Assembly: GCA_965227905.1 (NCBI GenBank)
Contig: OZ245780.1
Coordinates: 2,542,001 to 2,606,000, forward strand
Origin: CBDDHT01 sp965227905
GTDB lineage: Bacteria; Pseudomonadota; Alphaproteobacteria; Rhizobiales; Methyloligellaceae
DNA length: 64,000 nt
Direction of reading: 5' to 3'
Position 1 is the stretch's first letter, and every line of letters starts with the position of its first letter. Below are positions 48,839 through 58,050 of this stretch, piece by piece. The translations under genes and the position numbers were made by a program. Below the pieces are notes generated by a model. The model was not told the DNA's origin and searched no databases. It was given only the letters and a program-made list of their open reading frames with translations.

Positions 48839-50122
48839 TCAAATGCGCGCGTGGCTCTGTTCGGCGGGCAGTGCGCCGGTGATGTCGTAGAGGAGACCCT
48901 GTTCGCCGACAAGCGCTTTCAAACGCTCGGCGCCCAGGCCGGTAATCTCATCATGCTTGACCGCCAGAATAACCGCATCGAACGGTCCATCCGGCACGGT
49001 GTCCAGGATCGTCACACCATAATCGCGCATCGCGACCTTGGGGTCGGCCAGCGGATCGTAGACCGAGACCGCGCTGACGAAATCGGCCAGTTCACTGACG
49101 AGATCCGAGATCTTCGTGTTGCGGGTATCGGGGCAGTTCTCCTTGAAGGTGAAGCCCAGTACCAGCACCCGCGCGCCATCGACCTGTTGTTTGCGCTTCA
49201 GCATGGCCTTGATGATGTCCTGGGCGACAAAGGCCGCCATGCCATCGTTGATACGCCGGCCGGCCAGGATCATCTCGGGGTGAAAGCCGATCGATTGGGC
49301 CTTGTGCGTCAGATAGTAGGGGTCGACGCCGATACAGTGGCCGCCGACGAGCCCCGGGCGGTAGCCGTGAAAATTCCACTTGGTTCTGGCGGCCGCCAAC
49401 ACATCCGCGGAATTCAGGCCGAGCTCCTTGAACAGCATGGCGAGTTCATTGATCAGCGCGATATTGACGTCGCGCTGGATATTCTCGATGACCTTGGCGG
49501 CTTCCGCGACCCGGATCGATTTGGCTTTGTGCGTGCCCGCCGTGATGATCCGGCCGTAGACAGCATCGACGAGGTCGGCAACGTCAGGCGTCGAGCCCGA
49601 TGTGACTTTGACGATGGCCGGCAGGCGATGTTCGGAGTCGCCGGGGTTGATCCGTTCAGGCGAATAACCGGCAAAGAAGTCGCGATTGAATTCAAGACCT
49701 GATGCCTCGGCCAGCAGGGGCACGCAAACATCTTCCGTGGCTCCTGGATAGACGGTCGACTCATAGACAACCACGTTGCCTTGCGACAGTGCGCCGCCCA
49801 CGGTCCGGCTCGCATTCTCGAGTGCAGTGAGGTCGGGCCGCTTCGCTTCGTCGATCGGTGTCGGCACAGTAATGATGAAGAAATTGCAGTCTTTCAGCTC
49901 TGAAGGCTCGGCGCTCCACCGGATCGAGGATGCGGCTGCGAATTCTGCGTCCGTGATCTCCTGTGTACGGTCGATGCCCTCGGCGAGTTCCGCAACGCGT
50001 TCGGCATCCACATCGAAGCCAACCACGGGAAACTCGCGCGCCAAATGGGCGGCAAGAGGCAAACCTACATAACCGAGACCGATAACAGCGATCCGGGTCT
50101 CGTCTAGCGTTGGAAGTATCAT
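48839..50122 (-). CDS. UDP-sugar 6-dehydrogenase (WbpO/TviB-like nucleotide sugar dehydrogenase)
   Basis: This 427-residue enzyme oxidises C6 of a UDP-hexose (probably UDP-N-acetyl-galactosamine or -mannosamine) to the uronate with two NAD+. RIAVIGLGYVGLPLAAHLA is the NAD fold, VGGHCIGVDPYYL carries the catalytic cysteine, and VLGFTFKENCPDTRNTKISD is the C-terminal substrate-binding motif. The match is closer to the TviB/WbpO branch than to plain UDP-glucose dehydrogenase. Together with the epimerase it would supply an acidic sugar for surface polysaccharide. Confidence 0.9.
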   Translation of the reverse strand: MILPTLDETRIAVIGLGYVGLPLAAHLAREFPVVGFDVDAERVAELAEGIDRTQEITDAEFAAASSIRWSAEPSELKDCNFFIITVPTPIDEAKRPDLTALENASRTVGGALSQGNVVVYESTVYPGATEDVCVPLLAEASGLEFNRDFFAGYSPERINPGDSEHRLPAIVKVTSGSTPDVADLVDAVYGRIITAGTHKAKSIRVAEAAKVIENIQRDVNIALINELAMLFKELGLNSADVLAAARTKWNFHGYRPGLVGGHCIGVDPYYLTHKAQSIGFHPEMILAGRRINDGMAAFVAQDIIKAMLKRKQQVDGARVLVLGFTFKENCPDTRNTKISDLVSELADFVSAVSVYDPLADPKVAMRDYGVTILDTVPDGPFDAVILAVKHDEITGLGAERLKALVGEQGLLYDITGALPAEQSHARI

Positions 50123-50377
50123 TGCGGAGTCTAACGCGATCCTCGAAAACGGCTGGAAAATCCAACCGCTGCGGCGCCATTGGAATTGCGGTGCCTCTTA
50201 ACATGAGCACTGAGAGATGCCAATCGTCCGGCAATATCGTACAGAACATTGTTGCAACGCAACATATGTCGCATATAGGCAGGCATTGTGCGAGTTGTTC
50301 GTCCAACTGGAAGCTGCTAAGCGGACGCCCTGAAACCAACAGTTCGAGTGCGTCGACATCACATGAACGGAATTCAC

Positions 50378-52033
50378 ATGCCCTCCGACAATGGCACGAC
50401 TCCGGTTTCCAAGGCTGGGTCAGATAATCAACTGCGACATGTGTTTGTCTGCGGCAGCCCGGAAAGCATCACCGGGTCCTTATCGGAAACACTGGATCAG
50501 GAGTTAAGTCTCGAAGGTACGGTCTTTGTCGACCAGGCGGAAGCCGGTCTGGTTGGTGCGCTTGACGCCGACTGTGCCATTTTAGTCGTTACAGCGGAAA
50601 ACGGACTCGATTACGAAGCCATGCGGCTTTGTTGCGTGCTGTCGGTCCTGCGTGTGGATGGCATTATTCTGGTTGTACGTTGTGACAAAAACGCCGACTG
50701 CGATACAGGTCGCTTCGACAGTGTTTCCAAGGCATTCTCCGCATTCCTCGATCAGATCGCGCCGACGCCCGTTGCTTGTATCCCGGTAACCGCGAACGGC
50801 ACGGAGACCGGCTGGTATATCGGGCCATCACTCCAATCCGCATTACAGGGTTTGCCTGTTCCGAATGGCCGGCATGCCATGCCCTTCCGCATGCATGTCG
50901 AGCAAACGGATGGGCAGTTGTGCAAGGGAAAACTGCTGGCGGGGAGCGCTATCGAGAATCAGGAAGTTACGATTTGTCCCGGTGGGATTCAGGCGCGCGT
51001 CGTGCAGGTCACAGGGCTGAATAGACCGGGCACAGATATCGATCTGCAGCTTGAACTGGAGGGGGACGAGAAACCCAAACCGGGCGATGTTCTTGCCGCT
51101 CGTGAGGCGCTGCCTGAAATTGCCGACCAGGTTGCCGCCAAACTGATTTGGCTTGGTGACGATCCGATGCTTCCCGGAAGGGTCTATTCGCTAATGGCCG
51201 GCCGGCACGAGACGAGCGCGACAATCAGTGACTTGAAGCATCGTTTGAACGTCGAAACGCAGGAGCATCAGGCCGCCAAGACACTTGAAGCCGGTGAGAT
51301 GGGCGTCTGCAATCTTTCGATCAGCGAACCGCTGGTGTTCGAGACCGATGGGGCCATTCGCGAACTCGGCCTGTTCCGCCTGATCGACCGTGAAACGGAC
51401 GCGCTGGTCGGCATCGGCATGATCATCTTCGGTCTTCATCGCGCAACCAATCTCAAGTGGCAGGATCTCGATATCAACAAGTCGGCGCGCGCCGACTTGA
51501 AGGGTCAGAAACCATGCCTGCTCTGGTTCACGGGTCTGTCGGGCGCTGGCAAATCATCCGTCGCGAACATCATCGAGCAGCAATTGCATGCGAGCGGCCG
51601 CCATACCTACATCCTCGACGGAGATAATGTGCGCCATGGCCTCAACCGTGATCTCGGTTTCACCGATGCGGACCGGGTCGAGAACATCCGTCGGGTTGCC
51701 GAGACGGCGAAGCTTCTCGTCGATGCAGGACTGATCGTGATGGCGTCCTTCATTTCACCGTTCCGCATGGAGCGGTTAATGGCGCGCGAACTCTTCGCCG
51801 ACGACGAATTTATCGAGGTCTTTGTCGATGCGCCGATAAATGTTTGCGAGGAGCGTGATCCGAAGGGCCTGTATAAGAAGGCCCGCGCGGGGCTGGTAAA
51901 GAATTTTACCGGCATCGACTCGGCTTATGAGCCGCCCGAAGCGCCGGAAATCCGCCTCGATGCCGCCGCCGCCTCCGCCGAAGAACTGGCCGGTCAGGTC
52001 ATTGACGAATTGAAGCGCCGACACTTGATCTAG
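50378..52033 (+). CDS. cysC: adenylyl-sulfate kinase fused to a degenerate CysN-like GTPase region
   Basis: This 551-residue protein (start uncertain; earlier in-frame starts at 50348 and 50363) ends in a complete APS kinase: WFTGLSGAGKSSVANIIEQ (P loop), YILDGDNVRHGLNRDLGFTD and FISPFRMERLMA, with PINVCEERDPKGLYKKAR. The front 350 residues align in style with CysN, the GTPase subunit of ATP sulfurylase, keeping the CxLSVLRVDGIILVV and beta-barrel parts (PFRMHVEQTDG, KPKPGDVL). But the nucleotide-binding GxxxxGK(S/T) loop is missing: it reads VFVCGSPESITGS. Ordinary CysNC/NodQ fusions are about 630 residues. So it likely makes PAPS but not APS. No cysD is nearby. Confidence 0.83.
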   Translation: MPSDNGTTPVSKAGSDNQLRHVFVCGSPESITGSLSETLDQELSLEGTVFVDQAEAGLVGALDADCAILVVTAENGLDYEAMRLCCVLSVLRVDGIILVVRCDKNADCDTGRFDSVSKAFSAFLDQIAPTPVACIPVTANGTETGWYIGPSLQSALQGLPVPNGRHAMPFRMHVEQTDGQLCKGKLLAGSAIENQEVTICPGGIQARVVQVTGLNRPGTDIDLQLELEGDEKPKPGDVLAAREALPEIADQVAAKLIWLGDDPMLPGRVYSLMAGRHETSATISDLKHRLNVETQEHQAAKTLEAGEMGVCNLSISEPLVFETDGAIRELGLFRLIDRETDALVGIGMIIFGLHRATNLKWQDLDINKSARADLKGQKPCLLWFTGLSGAGKSSVANIIEQQLHASGRHTYILDGDNVRHGLNRDLGFTDADRVENIRRVAETAKLLVDAGLIVMASFISPFRMERLMARELFADDEFIEVFVDAPINVCEERDPKGLYKKARAGLVKNFTGIDSAYEPPEAPEIRLDAAAASAEELAGQVIDELKRRHLI

Positions 52034-52070
52034 GGTGCGCGGAGCGCAGCAACGCATGCATCATACACAT

Positions 52071-52170
52071 TAGAGCAATGTCCCGGACCTGATCCGGCAC
52101 CCAGGGCAACATGCGATTCGCGTGCATTCAGTCCTAGGCCTTGAATCAAGTCCGGGGCATTGTTCAAAAG
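52071..52170. repeat. palindromic repeat of the CCCGGACCTGATCCGG type
   Basis: Arms GCAATGTCCCGGACCTGAT and ATCAAGTCCGGGGCATTGT pair with a few mismatches around about 60 bases. It is related to the repeat at 47719 and lies after the APS kinase gene, where it could act as a terminator. Confidence 0.6.
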
Positions 52171-52316
52171 ATCAACCGATCATCGAAATCGCACCGGCAT
52201 GGACCGCTATGCCAACTGATCCACAGGGATAACGTTCAGTGGTCGACGGATTCCGACCTTTTGTGGCACACTTATGATTCGAGGCAGGGTGCCAACTAGT
52301 TCAACCGGTAGTTGAC

Positions 52317-53816
52317 GTGGCAAATATTGACACTTATGGCGTGCGCGAACGTGACCGCATCATTCGACGCGGCGAGGGCCTTCGCGCATTGCCGGCAGAA
52401 GTGCTGGATCGTGTCGGACTGGCGGCGCTGGAACTGGGCGCGCTGGAGCGTGGCGGTATTTACCGGCGGAACTATATTTCCGAATTGCCACCCGAAATTT
52501 CGCGGTTTCGCTCGCTGCGCCGACTGAATCTCGACGCCAACGAACTTGCAAGCCTGCCGCCGGAAATTGGTGGACTGTTATCGCTGGAAGAGTTGATTCT
52601 GTCTGGCAATCATCTGACGACGCTACCGCCCGAAATCGGTGGCGCATATCTTCTGCGTGAGCTTGATCTATCGGGAAACCAGCTGGCGTCTCTGCCGCCT
52701 GCCATTGAAGGTTTTCTATCTCTCGAGACACTGGGGTTAAAGGGCAACCGCCTTGCTGTGCTGCCTTTGGAGATCGGCCATTTGGAGAACCTGCAGCGGC
52801 TGGATCTGAGAGATAATGAACTCGCGAGCCTGCCCGCCAGTATCGGATCGCTGCTGTCCCTCAAATCCCTGCAGCTTGGCGGCAATCGTCTTGTTCTTCT
52901 GCCACCGGCAATCGGCAAGATGCGGCGGCTCGAGACCCTCCATCTCGGCGACAATCTCCTCGGCTCACTGCCGGCGACGATCGGCGGCCTCACCGGGCTG
53001 CGGGCGCTCTATCTGCAGTTCAATCCGCTCAAATCCCTGCCGGAAGAGATTGGCCGGCTATCCGCGCTCGAACAGCTGCATCTGGCTGAATCGGAGTTGA
53101 CAGAGCTGCCGATCCGGATCGGCGGATTGCAATCGCTCAAGATCCTGCGGATCGAGCGGAGTACACTCTCATCGGTGCCGGCAGAAATCGGCGGGCTCGG
53201 TGCCTTGGAGACTTTGGATCTCAGCCACAATCAGTTGACCGACATTCCACCCGAGATTGGGGCGCTGACCAGTCTGACCTCGCTCGATCTCAGTTACAAC
53301 CAGCTGAAGACGCTTCCGCCCATGATCGGCGGTCTGGCAAATCTGCGAACACTCAACCTTGAAGGCAACCAGATCGAGTCGCTGCCGACGGAGATCGGGC
53401 ATCTGAAGTCGCTGGAGACGTTGCGTCTCGGACATAATCAGCTGACATCGCTTCCCTCTGGTATCGGCGGGCTTACAGGTCTGCGTGAGCTGCGCCTTGA
53501 GCGAAATCCACTGACAAGCCTGCCTCCAGAGATCGGCGGCCTCGTTGCGCTCAAGACCCTCGATCTGCGCGGCCATAACATCGCGGACCTGCCGACGGAA
53601 TTCCTGGATGTGGCGTCACTGGAGCAGCTCTATCTGACGGATGAGAGACCGGTCGCGTCGCCACGCGACGAGACCGAGGTCGCGCCGCTGGAGCTGACCA
53701 TAGATGCCTCACTACCCGACGAAGTCGAGCCGCTGCCGCATGCCGACGAGATGTCGCCAAGCGAAGAAAAATCGCTCGGCAATATGCTCGCGCGGCTGAA
53801 AGCGCGACGCGTCTGA
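52317..53816 (+). CDS. leucine-rich repeat protein with 17 repeats
   Basis: This 499-residue protein (GTG start) is mostly an array of 23-residue leucine-rich repeats from about residue 58 to 448, for example LPPEIGGLLSLEELILSGNHL and LPTEIGHLKSLETLRLGHNQL. The LPxEIGxLxxLxxLxLxxNxL unit is the type seen in plant intracellular LRR-Ras-like and Shoc2-like proteins and in some bacterial proteins. The register is unbroken through 17 units. The last 50 residues are acidic and probably disordered. There is no signal peptide or membrane helix, so cytoplasmic location is likely unless exported by another route. Such arrays bind proteins; no catalytic domain is attached. It converges on glnS with 7 bases between. 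Confidence 0.88.
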   Translation: MANIDTYGVRERDRIIRRGEGLRALPAEVLDRVGLAALELGALERGGIYRRNYISELPPEISRFRSLRRLNLDANELASLPPEIGGLLSLEELILSGNHLTTLPPEIGGAYLLRELDLSGNQLASLPPAIEGFLSLETLGLKGNRLAVLPLEIGHLENLQRLDLRDNELASLPASIGSLLSLKSLQLGGNRLVLLPPAIGKMRRLETLHLGDNLLGSLPATIGGLTGLRALYLQFNPLKSLPEEIGRLSALEQLHLAESELTELPIRIGGLQSLKILRIERSTLSSVPAEIGGLGALETLDLSHNQLTDIPPEIGALTSLTSLDLSYNQLKTLPPMIGGLANLRTLNLEGNQIESLPTEIGHLKSLETLRLGHNQLTSLPSGIGGLTGLRELRLERNPLTSLPPEIGGLVALKTLDLRGHNIADLPTEFLDVASLEQLYLTDERPVASPRDETEVAPLELTIDASLPDEVEPLPHADEMSPSEEKSLGNMLARLKARRV

Positions 53817-53823
53817 CGGAGAT

Positions 53824-55527
53824 CTATTTCTTTGCTTGTGTCTTCGCCCAGCTATCGCGAAGCGCGACGGTGCGGTTGAACACCAGACGCTCCGAATTGC
53901 TGTCCGGGTCGGCAGCGAAGTATCCCTGGCGCTCGAATTGCAACGGTTTGCCTTCCGGCCAGTTAGCGAGGCTCGGCTCCAGGCGGCAATCGGTGAGGAC
54001 TTCAAGCGAGTCCGGGTTGAGAGCGCCGGCAAAACCGTCCGACATGTCCGGTTCGGTCTCGGTAAAGAGATGGTTGTACAGCCTGACCTCTGCGGGAAGA
54101 GCATGGGCCGCGGAGACCCAGTGGATCGTGCCCTTTACCTTGCGCCCGTCCGAGGCATTGCCACCACGGGTCTCCGGGTCGTAGGTGCATCGCAACTCAA
54201 CCACATCGCCGGCGTCATTCTTGATGACATCCGTACACGTAATGAAGAAGGCATATCTCAGACGGACTTCACGTCCCGGTCCCAGACGGAAGAATTTCCG
54301 CGGCGGATCCTCCATGAAGTCGCTCGCCTCGATATAAAGCTCTCGGGAGAAGGGGACACTGCGCGTGCCCTGCGCCTCGTCTTCCGGGTTGTTGATGGCT
54401 TCGAGCTCTTCCATCTGGCCTTCGGGGTAGTTTTCGATCACGACCTTTAATGGATTGAGGACCGCCATCCGGCGATCGGCTGTGCGGTTCATGATTTCGC
54501 GTGCGCAGTGTTCCAGAAGCGCCATCTCGATCACATTGTCTGCCTTGGTGATGCCGATGCGGCTGGCGAACTCACGTATGGCCGCGGGAGGATATCCGCG
54601 CCTTCGCAAGCCGCTGATCGTCGGCATGCGGGGATCGTTCCAACCGGCAACATGCCCCTCGTCGACAAGTGCGATCAGATTGCGCTTTGAGAGGATCGTG
54701 TGAGTCAGATTGAGACGCGAGAATTCATACTGGTGCGGCTGGGCCGGGACGGGCAGGGCGTCGATCATCCAGTCATAGAGGGGCCGGTGGTCGGCAAATT
54801 CGAGCGTGCAGAGCGAATGGGTGACATGCTCGATGGCGTCCGACTGTCCGTGGGCAAAATCGTATGTCGGATAGATACACCAGGTCGTGCCGCGCCGCGG
54901 GTGCGAGGCATGCAGGATCCGATAGAGAACCGGATCACGCATATTAATGTTGCCGCTTGCCATATCGATCTTGGCCCGCAGGACGCGCTTGCCTTCCGCA
55001 TATTCGCCGGCGCGCATCCTGCGGAAGAGATCGAGATTTTCCGCAATTGGACGCTCTCGGTAGGGGCTGTCTTTCCCTGGCTCGGTTAGCGTTCCGCGAT
55101 AGGTCCGCATGTCCTCGGCCGACAGATCGTCCACATAGGCCTTGCCGGCCTGGATGAGGAATTCGGCCCATTCGTAGAGCTGCTCGAAATAATCCGAAGC
55201 ATAATGCAGATGCTCGCCCCAATCGAAGCCGAGCCAACGCACATCGGCCTGAATTGAGTCGATATATTCCTGCTCTTCCTTGGTCGGGTTGGTATCGTCG
55301 AAGCGCAGGTGGCAGCGACCGCCGAATTCCTCGGCCATACCGAAATTGAGGCAGATCGATTTTGCATGGCCAATATGGAGATAGCCATTGGGTTCGGGGG
55401 GAAATCGCGTAACCACACCTTTGACGCGTCCCGCATCAAGATCGCCGCGAATGATATCGCGGATGAAGTGACTGGGTGCCTCTTCGGCACTTGTCTCAGG
55501 CTTGTTCATCTCATTGCCTTTGGCCAT
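53824..55527 (-). CDS. glnS: glutaminyl-tRNA synthetase
   Basis: This 567-residue class I synthetase charges tRNA-Gln with glutamine. The HIGH motif is in FPPEPNGYLHIGHAKSICL, followed by RFDDTNPTKEEQEYIDSI, and the KMSKS-like motif is LSKRNLIAL. The C-terminal anticodon-binding beta barrels include MAVLNPLKVVIENYPEGQ and FMEDPPRKFFRLGPGREVRL. Many alphaproteobacteria instead use the GatCAB amidation route, so its presence is a trait of certain lineages. A second in-frame ATG at 55509 has AAAGGC before it and could be the true start. Confidence 0.95.
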   Translation of the reverse strand: MAKGNEMNKPETSAEEAPSHFIRDIIRGDLDAGRVKGVVTRFPPEPNGYLHIGHAKSICLNFGMAEEFGGRCHLRFDDTNPTKEEQEYIDSIQADVRWLGFDWGEHLHYASDYFEQLYEWAEFLIQAGKAYVDDLSAEDMRTYRGTLTEPGKDSPYRERPIAENLDLFRRMRAGEYAEGKRVLRAKIDMASGNINMRDPVLYRILHASHPRRGTTWCIYPTYDFAHGQSDAIEHVTHSLCTLEFADHRPLYDWMIDALPVPAQPHQYEFSRLNLTHTILSKRNLIALVDEGHVAGWNDPRMPTISGLRRRGYPPAAIREFASRIGITKADNVIEMALLEHCAREIMNRTADRRMAVLNPLKVVIENYPEGQMEELEAINNPEDEAQGTRSVPFSRELYIEASDFMEDPPRKFFRLGPGREVRLRYAFFITCTDVIKNDAGDVVELRCTYDPETRGGNASDGRKVKGTIHWVSAAHALPAEVRLYNHLFTETEPDMSDGFAGALNPDSLEVLTDCRLEPSLANWPEGKPLQFERQGYFAADPDSNSERLVFNRTVALRDSWAKTQAKK

Positions 55528-56098
55528 CGCTCAGTTTTGCTGATGGTCTGGGTGAATTCTAAGGGCGCGTCAAGGGACGCCGATATATGGACCAGTTGAG
55601 TGTCTGACTCATGGATTGAATCCGACGGATGGCACCCGTCAGTCATTAGCAATGCATATAGACCCCAAGGACCTAGATTTTTGAAAACATGCACACACGC
55701 CAACGAGGAAACGAGACTGCGATATATGAATACAATGAAGCGCGACGTGCATTAGAAATTCGCCATGGAGCGCTGCTCGCACCAGACTCTCAACGCATCC
55801 AGCATGAATAACTGGCTTTGCTTAAGTTTCGACCCTTCGGTGTCACAATCGCGGTTTACAGTCTGTCTCGACAACGACATGGATCGGCCGACGTTGCGAG
55901 CAGGGCGTCGGCCATGACGGTTCCAAGTGTTCAGTAATCGCGGACCAGGGAGGCGTAGTGCGTATTGCGCGCAGAGCGTTCGATCCCGGAAGTGCCACGT
56001 TAGTAAACGAGTTTGCTGCTCATGCGTTTCTTCCCCAATCTATCTCTGTTTGGCCTTTCGGTGCATTCAAACGCCATCCAATTTGCGGAGTGCGTGCG
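55528..56098. other. intergenic region without recognisable gene
   Basis: No gene is supported. A 40-codon frame from the ATG at 55689 has no ribosome site, and the frame in which the next gene is read is open back to 55958 but without protein character. The left part must hold the glnS promoter. Confidence 0.45.
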
Positions 56099-57238
56099 AT
56101 GAGCGCTTCAGCAATCGGCCTACTTGTCGAGGCTGTGACGGTGTTGCACATCGTCGGGCTCTGCATCGGATTTGGCGGTGCTGTCCTGGCCGACTTTTTC
56201 ATGATTCATGCGGCCGTATCGCCACGCGGCGCCATCGACGGAAAACAGTTTTGGCGCATCAATCGCTATGCGGCGCTTGGCCTGACTGCGGTCTGGCTGT
56301 CGGGTTTGACGATCGTCACGCTCACATTCGCGCTGCCATCGGTCCCTCAGGAAATCGTCGTAAAACTCGGTCTGGCGACGGTGCTCGCAATGACTTTGAC
56401 TGTTTTCGGCAAACGCTTTCGTGCCATTCTCGATGGGACGCCGCATCCGCTGGCTGCCAATATCTCACTGCGCCAATCGAGTGAAATCGTACTTGCGACC
56501 AGTCTTTCACTGACCTGCTGGGTCCCGGCGCTCCTTGTGACGAAATCCGAGGTCTTTCGAACCATGGAAGTGGCTCACTTGGCAGCGTGGGCTTTCATCT
56601 TCTTTGGTCTGTGCTGTGCCGCGCTGATCGGGCTGATCATTGTCGCGCGCATCTCGAATTCACTGCGTAGTTTGTGGACACGTAAAAGCGATTTTGAAAC
56701 CACAGCGCCCTTTTCTGAGGAGCCCGATTCAACCTTTCCCGCCCAGATCGGAGAGACGGAAGACGTCTCGCATATTCGCCCTTCGCCGCCTGTACCGATG
56801 CCGTCTGTCCAAGATCATCCAAATCCGGAACACCCGGTTCGGGGGATTTCACCGCAGCGGGTTCATGCTCTCCAGACCTTCGCAAGACATGCGCCCGAAG
56901 TCCTGTTGCGGCTTGCGCGCGCTCTCTCGGATCGTCGTGGCGAGATTGTTGCCGACGCAATTCATTCGCTTCGAGTCATGAGCGAGGATATTCAGGCGAC
57001 GCGGTTGGCGCAGACTTGCGCCCGATTCGAAAGCGATGCGGCTCGCGGCACACTGGATGACGTGCGCGAACGAATGGTCGAACTGAAAACGGATCTGATG
57101 CGCGTGCTGAAACTGATCGACGCGCAATGCGGCGCATCGGGTTCGGTCGTGACCCGGCGCGACGAACCTCACCTCTCCCAAGCGCCGAAGATGCCGATCG
57201 CAGCTCAGGACCCCAATGGATATGCCAGGTCGGCGTAA
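56099..57238 (+). CDS. membrane protein with a C-terminal HPt-like domain
   Basis: The start is the ATG giving MSASAIGLLVEAVTVLHIVGL, preceded by a GGAG site. The 379-residue protein has about six hydrophobic helices in the first 190 residues (for example ALGLTAVWLSGLTIVTLTF and LAAWAFIFFGLCCAALIGLI), then a proline- and acid-rich linker, then a helical domain. That domain, VLLRLARALSDRRGEIVADA, then IHSLRVMSEDIQATRLAQTC and ARFESDAARGTLDDV, resembles a histidine phosphotransfer (HPt) domain, with the candidate histidine in the IHSLR position where HPt proteins have HxLKG. No kinase or response regulator adjoins it. The fusion would be unusual. The HPt reading is from pattern only. Confidence 0.65.
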   Translation: MSASAIGLLVEAVTVLHIVGLCIGFGGAVLADFFMIHAAVSPRGAIDGKQFWRINRYAALGLTAVWLSGLTIVTLTFALPSVPQEIVVKLGLATVLAMTLTVFGKRFRAILDGTPHPLAANISLRQSSEIVLATSLSLTCWVPALLVTKSEVFRTMEVAHLAAWAFIFFGLCCAALIGLIIVARISNSLRSLWTRKSDFETTAPFSEEPDSTFPAQIGETEDVSHIRPSPPVPMPSVQDHPNPEHPVRGISPQRVHALQTFARHAPEVLLRLARALSDRRGEIVADAIHSLRVMSEDIQATRLAQTCARFESDAARGTLDDVRERMVELKTDLMRVLKLIDAQCGASGSVVTRRDEPHLSQAPKMPIAAQDPNGYARSA

Positions 57239-57537
57239 TGCCGACGTCGGAAATTTTCGTCGGAAGACGGCTGCGAGCTTAAGGCTGTCCAACCAGCGTC
57301 GCGTTGCCGGTTGCGTAATTGCGGGCTTGGCAGCGAGTCGAGGGGAGACACTGCCAAGCAACCGCAACCGGCATGGAGCAGTTGGTTATTGCAGGTGCAG
57401 GGGCAGACTGCTCCACGCCAAACCGAATGTCGTTCGTGGGTGTCATCGCGTCCTGATCTGTTCAGGACTCTACCGTGTTCCGGTGGCCGAAACTTGACCC
57501 AAGAGCGGCCATTGCGTCCATAGTTGTGGCAACATCG

Positions 57538-58050
57538 TTACCATCGTCTCGCTCGGGTCCGGGTGCTGTCTCGAAGACGATCGACTAGCCGGGATGGATC
57601 AACTATCTCGTCAAAGACATCCTGCCAGTCACGCTCGTTTTCGATGCAGGCCGGCGTCAGTGCATTGATGCAATCTTGCAGGCGGGATTTTCGTGTATTG
57701 GGTGTCCCGGTGTCTTTTGACACAGTGCCTTCTGGACTTTCCAAAGGTCCTTCTGATCGCGCTGCCAGTTGGTCGAGCATGTCCAGGCTTTCGATCAGCA
57801 TGTCGCAGGCTTTGAGAACCGTTGCACGGGCATCAAGTGCGGCCCGGTTTCCGGATACAACGGAACCGGGCCTGTTCTTCGATGCCGCCTTTGGCGTGCT
57901 GGCTTCCCCTTTTTGAATCCCTGGACGGAGGAGATGGATGGAGGCTTCGGACCGCCGGGTAGGGGCGGAGTGGCCAAGCCTGTCCAATGCCTCCTGCAAA
58001 GCCCAAGCCGGACTCGACCGGTCGATGTGGAGGGGGGTCGAACCGGTCAT
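57538..58050 (-). CDS. hypothetical protein
   Basis: This 170-residue frame has a predicted helical segment (LDARATVLKACDMLIESLDMLDQLAARSEG) and an acidic-basic C terminus (WQDVFDEIVDPSRLVDRLRDSTRTRARR). Its composition is more protein-like than the frames on the other strand. There is no clear ribosome site before the ATG and I recognise no family. The flanking DNA on the right is gene-poor, so it may be a remnant of an older gene. Confidence 0.4.
   Translation of the reverse strand: MTGSTPLHIDRSSPAWALQEALDRLGHSAPTRRSEASIHLLRPGIQKGEASTPKAASKNRPGSVVSGNRAALDARATVLKACDMLIESLDMLDQLAARSEGPLESPEGTVSKDTGTPNTRKSRLQDCINALTPACIENERDWQDVFDEIVDPSRLVDRLRDSTRTRARRW

Noticed and set aside
55689..55811. 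40-codon frame MHTRQRGNETAIYEYNEARR
   Set aside because: No ribosome site and no sign of conservation visible; too short to support.
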